Shown: one piece after another, positions 8,301 to 10,612 of the stretch
Layout of the letters: each line of letters starts with the position of its first letter
Position numbering within the stretch: position 1 is the stretch's first letter
NCBI GenBank assembly: GCA_016786525.1
Contig: JAEUVW010000287.1
Coordinates: 1 to 10,612 of the forward strand
Length of the DNA stretch: 10,612 bases
Source of the DNA: Chitinophagaceae bacterium
GTDB lineage: Bacteria; Bacteroidota; Bacteroidia; Chitinophagales; Chitinophagaceae
Direction: 5' to 3'
The notes under the pieces: generated by a model
What the model saw: the letters and a program-made list of their open reading frames with translations, nothing else
What the model was told of the DNA's origin: nothing
Database searches by the model: none
Position numbers and translations under genes: made by a program

Positions 8301-9476
8301 ATGAAATACGCAAAAATAGCAATCAGTATGCTAAGCGCTTTTTTACTCTTTTATATACTTTCCTGCAGAAAAGATAACAACACCTGTAAATCATGTATGG
8401 TCAGAAATGATTATCAGATCGTTCCAACAAAAATTCTTGGATTAAATGTGGACTTCAAAATGTACAGGGATTCTGCTAAAAATTATAATCTTCTCTTTAA
8501 AAAGGAAACAGAGGTTTCTAATTTTTCAAGCATACTATCCGCTTTGAACACCTTTGAGTCAATCAAGTCGGAATTACAGAACAATCACATAGCAGCCATT
8601 GTTCTATTCAGCAACCAACAAGTTCTCAAAGACCTTGAATTAAATCCCTCGCAAATAGCTGGTGTCATGGTTTACTTCAAAAATTCTACGAAAAACATGA
8701 TGACTGTTAGAGTATTCAAACTGCAGGATCAAAACCCGATAGAATACGAAAATCTTGCAGCAAGGACATTGTTTTTGTCGACAAATGACATTCATGACCT
8801 GGCTAGTAAATTGTTTCAAACAAAAACTAGCGTTGCTCTAATTAACTACCAACTACTGCCCAAAGGACCAGTGATGAAAATGGATTTCCAGACAAAACTG
8901 GAACGTCTTAATTTGTCTTTATCTAAGACTACAGTACCTAACCAACCTCATCAATGTTCTGCACCGTGCTCATCAGGGCAGGGGTATTGTACCGCTTCCG
9001 AAAGTCAAAATGGTGGTGAAAAATGGAATTGTTGGTCTACACAGGGATGTAAAAAAACAGATGCAGATATAAGGGGTCGCGGATATATGCAAGACCGAAA
9101 TCAAAATGATTCACTATATGCATTTAGAGATGATTACTTGTATAATACGGTAAAAGGTCAAAGCTATATTCACTCCTATTACGCTTTGTGTGAATCATTC
9201 AGTACTGATAGTATGAGCTTTTCTTTTAGTATTGAAACTCTTGACATAGTAGAATCGCATGTTTTGCCGATTATTGGTTATTTAAAAAACCATTCCAATA
9301 GCCAGGAGATTCTGATAAACGGTGCTGCTAAAACGAATCTGGTCAACTATATGCTAAAGGCAAAAAATAAGTTTACAGAGGAGGGGGCACGAAATCGAAT
9401 AGATGAGATTATAGAAGACATTAATTATCTTGCTAATAAACCCACCTCCGAAGTCCACAACTTTCTGAACCAATGA
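8301..9476 (+). CDS. Unrecognised cysteine-containing lipoprotein
   Basis: This encodes 391 residues from the ATG at 8301. That start is chosen over the in-frame ATG at 8277 because it gives a normal lipoprotein signal: MKYAKIAISMLSAFLLFY and lipobox ILSC, with lipidation at Cys22. The following RKDNN loosely resembles the Lys-Asp/Glu surface-export signals of Bacteroidetes lipoproteins. A CxxC (C29, C32) follows. Residues 33-210 look alpha/beta with no known motif. A Cys cluster (C219, C223, C230, C244, C250) could form disulfides. The C-terminal part is helical. Its SLYAFRDDYLYNTVKGQSYIHSYY (271-294) resembles the RDxxL...G...YY helix seen in other surface proteins of uncertain function. 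No enzyme motif is visible. AT-rich codon use contrasts with carB. Its TGA overlaps the next ATG (ATGA), so the two are probably translated together. Function unknown. Confidence 0.75.
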   Translation: MKYAKIAISMLSAFLLFYILSCRKDNNTCKSCMVRNDYQIVPTKILGLNVDFKMYRDSAKNYNLLFKKETEVSNFSSILSALNTFESIKSELQNNHIAAIVLFSNQQVLKDLELNPSQIAGVMVYFKNSTKNMMTVRVFKLQDQNPIEYENLAARTLFLSTNDIHDLASKLFQTKTSVALINYQLLPKGPVMKMDFQTKLERLNLSLSKTTVPNQPHQCSAPCSSGQGYCTASESQNGGEKWNCWSTQGCKKTDADIRGRGYMQDRNQNDSLYAFRDDYLYNTVKGQSYIHSYYALCESFSTDSMSFSFSIETLDIVESHVLPIIGYLKNHSNSQEILINGAAKTNLVNYMLKAKNKFTEEGARNRIDEIIEDINYLANKPTSEVHNFLNQ

Positions 9477-9901
9477 TGATGAAAAGGATAGCTATAAGCC
9501 TCTGTTTCTTTTTATGCGCCTGCACTGCCGTCCACAGTCAGCAGGAGCTGGAAGGAAAGTACCAAAGCCGGCAGCGTAGCCGATGGGAAGAGATCCTCGA
9601 TTTTCCCTTTTACAGTGGAGCGCTCCAGGGACAATCCTTAACCTTAAACAAAGACGCTTCCTTTGAGTACTGTACCTGTGCCCAAATCAGCACCGGCAAA
9701 TGGCAGGTAAACGGCGACTCCCTGCTTCTTTACTGCTTGGAACAAAAGTTCATCATCGACAGCTTTAATCATAAGCCGGAATATGCCGGCGGAACTAAAT
9801 GCTGGACAGGACCTGAGGTTTTTAGGATTAAAAAAAGAACACTGAGCCGTGTCCTTAAAATGAAAGGCAGGCGCTACCTGAATTGCCTGGAGAAAAAATA
9901 A
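9473..9901 (+). CDS. Unrecognised small exported protein, possibly lipocalin-like
   Basis: This encodes up to 142 residues; the ATG codons at 9473, 9476 and 9479 are consecutive, so the exact start is open. A signal sequence is clear: KR, the hydrophobic AISLCFFLCACTAV, then HSQQ. It may be cleaved after HSQ, or it may be a lipoprotein signal with LCAC as lipobox. The mature part has the pattern of small lipocalin-like or META-like beta proteins: LEGKYQSR, SLTLNKDASFEYCTC, STGKWQVNGDSLLLY. This is a fold impression only. Cysteines at 67, 69, 88, 110 and 138 could form disulfides. The tail is strongly basic (RIKKRTLSRVLKMKGRR). The start overlaps the lipoprotein stop by ATGA, so translational coupling is likely. 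Its base composition is more GC-rich than the lipoprotein gene, so the two may differ in origin. Confidence 0.72.
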   Translation: MMMKRIAISLCFFLCACTAVHSQQELEGKYQSRQRSRWEEILDFPFYSGALQGQSLTLNKDASFEYCTCAQISTGKWQVNGDSLLLYCLEQKFIIDSFNHKPEYAGGTKCWTGPEVFRIKKRTLSRVLKMKGRRYLNCLEKK

Positions 9902-9923
9902 AACCGGCCATCAGGCGGTTTTT
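9899..9923 (+). terminator. Rho-independent terminator overlapping the stop codon
   Basis: TAAAACCG (9899-9906) pairs with CGGTTTTT (9916-9923) apart from its first T, and CC (9908-9909) pairs with GG (9914-9915) across a bulged G9907, with an ATCA loop. The stop codon of the upstream gene lies in the left arm and a T-rich run forms the right arm. Confidence 0.7.
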
Positions 9924-9929
9924 ATTGAT

Positions 9930-9963
9930 AGACCTATAAGGTTTCAAAAACCTTATAGGTCTT
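9930..9963. repeat. Dispersed palindromic hairpin repeat, copy 3
   Basis: AGACCTATAAGGTTT (9930-9944) and AAACCTTATAGGTCT (9948-9962) form a perfect 15-bp stem with a CAA loop. It lies between two convergent genes and could serve as terminator for both; on the plus strand only TT follows. Confidence 0.88.
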
Positions 9964-9969
9964 AAAAGA

Positions 9970-9994
9970 AGGGTTTCAAAAACCTTACAGGTCT
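9970..9994. repeat. Degenerate half copy of the hairpin repeat
   Basis: AGGGTTTCAAAAACCTTA followed by CAGGTCT keeps the loop and right arm of the hairpin repeat with one change (C for T at 9988). The outer left arm is lost, leaving a stem of about 7 pairs including one G-U. It adjoins copy 3 and ends 9 bases from the feoB stop. Confidence 0.7.
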
Positions 9995-10003
9995 GAAGAG
10001 GTC

Positions 10004-10612
10004 TTAACTCAATAGCCAATACCCCGCCAGGGCAAATACATAAGCCAGGGCACCCATGTACACAAACTGGATGATGGGGTATTTCCAGCTGCGGGTTTCG
10101 CGCTTGGTGATGGCCAGAGTACTCATGCATTGCATCGCAAATACATAAAACAACAAGAGGGAAACGCCTGTACCCAGTGTATAGACTGGTGTTCCGTCTA
10201 TCCGCCGGGCATTGGCCAGTTTTTCGCGCAGCGAAGCATCCTGGTTTTCGGTGTCGCCCACACTGTACAGGGTCGCCATCGTACCGACAAACACTTCGCG
10301 TGCAGCGAAAGAAGTGATCAGTGCGATGCCGATCTTCCAGTCGTAGCCCAGGGGCCGGATGACGGGCTCTATGGCATGACCTACGATACCGGCATAGGAG
10401 TTGCTGAGCTTCTCCGTAGCGTACTCATTGTTCAGCTGCACCGTTCTTGTCGGCTGCAGGCGGTGCAGGGTCGCGTATTTCTGATCCAGGGCCTTCATCC
10501 GTGCCGGGGGGCCGAAGCTGCTGAGTGCCCAGAGCAGCATCGAAATAATGAGGATGACTTTACCGGCATCGGTCACGAAAATCTTCGCCTTTTCGATCAT
10601 CGTGATGCCCAC
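10004..10612 (-). CDS. feoB: Ferrous iron transport protein B, C-terminal part (5' end outside window)
   Basis: FeoB is the inner-membrane Fe(II) transporter with an N-terminal G-protein domain. Only the last 202 residues are visible; the first codon here (GTG at the window edge) is internal, and the GTPase domain lies to the right. Seen in order: ITMIEKAKIFVTDAGKVILI running into the helix ISMLLWALSSFGP; SYAGIVGHAIEPVIRPLGYDWKIGIALITSFAAREVFVGTMATLYSVG, a core FeoB signature with a gate helix; a helix with LLLFYVFAMQCMSTLAI; KRETRSWKYP; and a final helix FVYMGALAYVFALAGYWLL before the stop at 10004-10006. The GTPase-to-channel mechanism is family knowledge. The gene is convergent with the 9473 gene and shares the hairpin repeats at 9930-9994 as a likely transcription end. 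Any Fur-type control would lie outside the window. Confidence 0.95.
   Translation of the reverse strand: MGITMIEKAKIFVTDAGKVILIISMLLWALSSFGPPARMKALDQKYATLHRLQPTRTVQLNNEYATEKLSNSYAGIVGHAIEPVIRPLGYDWKIGIALITSFAAREVFVGTMATLYSVGDTENQDASLREKLANARRIDGTPVYTLGTGVSLLLFYVFAMQCMSTLAITKRETRSWKYPIIQFVYMGALAYVFALAGYWLLS

Overview
The window looks like chromosomal DNA of a Bacteroidetes bacterium, most likely from the Chitinophagaceae/Sphingobacteriia side; the genus cannot be told from the sequence. The support is a protein with a type IX secretion (T9SS) C-terminal sorting domain, a carbamoyl-phosphate synthase large subunit of 950 residues without the C-terminal regulatory domain, TAnnTTTG-type promoter boxes, almost no Shine-Dalgarno sequences, and dispersed palindromic repeats in the intergenic regions.

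Layout, left to right: the 3' end of a LytS/YehU-type sensor histidine kinase (2-628, cut by the window edge); a secreted LamG-domain protein with a T9SS sorting tail (740-1807) and a strong terminator; a repeat-filled gap (1808-2418); a visibly AT-rich block with an AbiH-family putative phage-defence gene (2419-3645) and two small unrecognised genes with signal peptides (3636-4127, 4174-4641); a second repeat-filled gap (4642-5296); carB (5297-8149) and its terminator; an unrecognised Cys-containing lipoprotein (8301-9476) overlapping a small exported protein (9473-9901) by an ATGA junction; and, convergent on the minus strand, the 3' end of feoB (10004-10612, cut by the window edge).

GC-rich housekeeping-style genes (histidine kinase, LamG protein, carB, feoB) alternate with AT-rich accessory genes (the abiH block and the lipoprotein). 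The abiH block lies between two direct copies of a 166-bp repeat (1937-2102 and 4738-4903; about 7 differences, no gaps). This makes it a candidate accessory island, but further partial copies nearby show that the repeat is also a dispersed element, so it may not mark the ends of a mobile unit. No transposase, integrase, tRNA, rRNA or CRISPR array was seen.

Three near-identical hairpins with arms AGACCTATAAGGTTT / AAACCTTATAGGTCT (1897, 5125, 9930) lie outside genes, two of them just after gene ends, and could double as terminators. The genes do not form one pathway. The best leads are the repeat-bounded abiH block and the lipoprotein/exported-protein pair. I see no clear case for a wholly new system.
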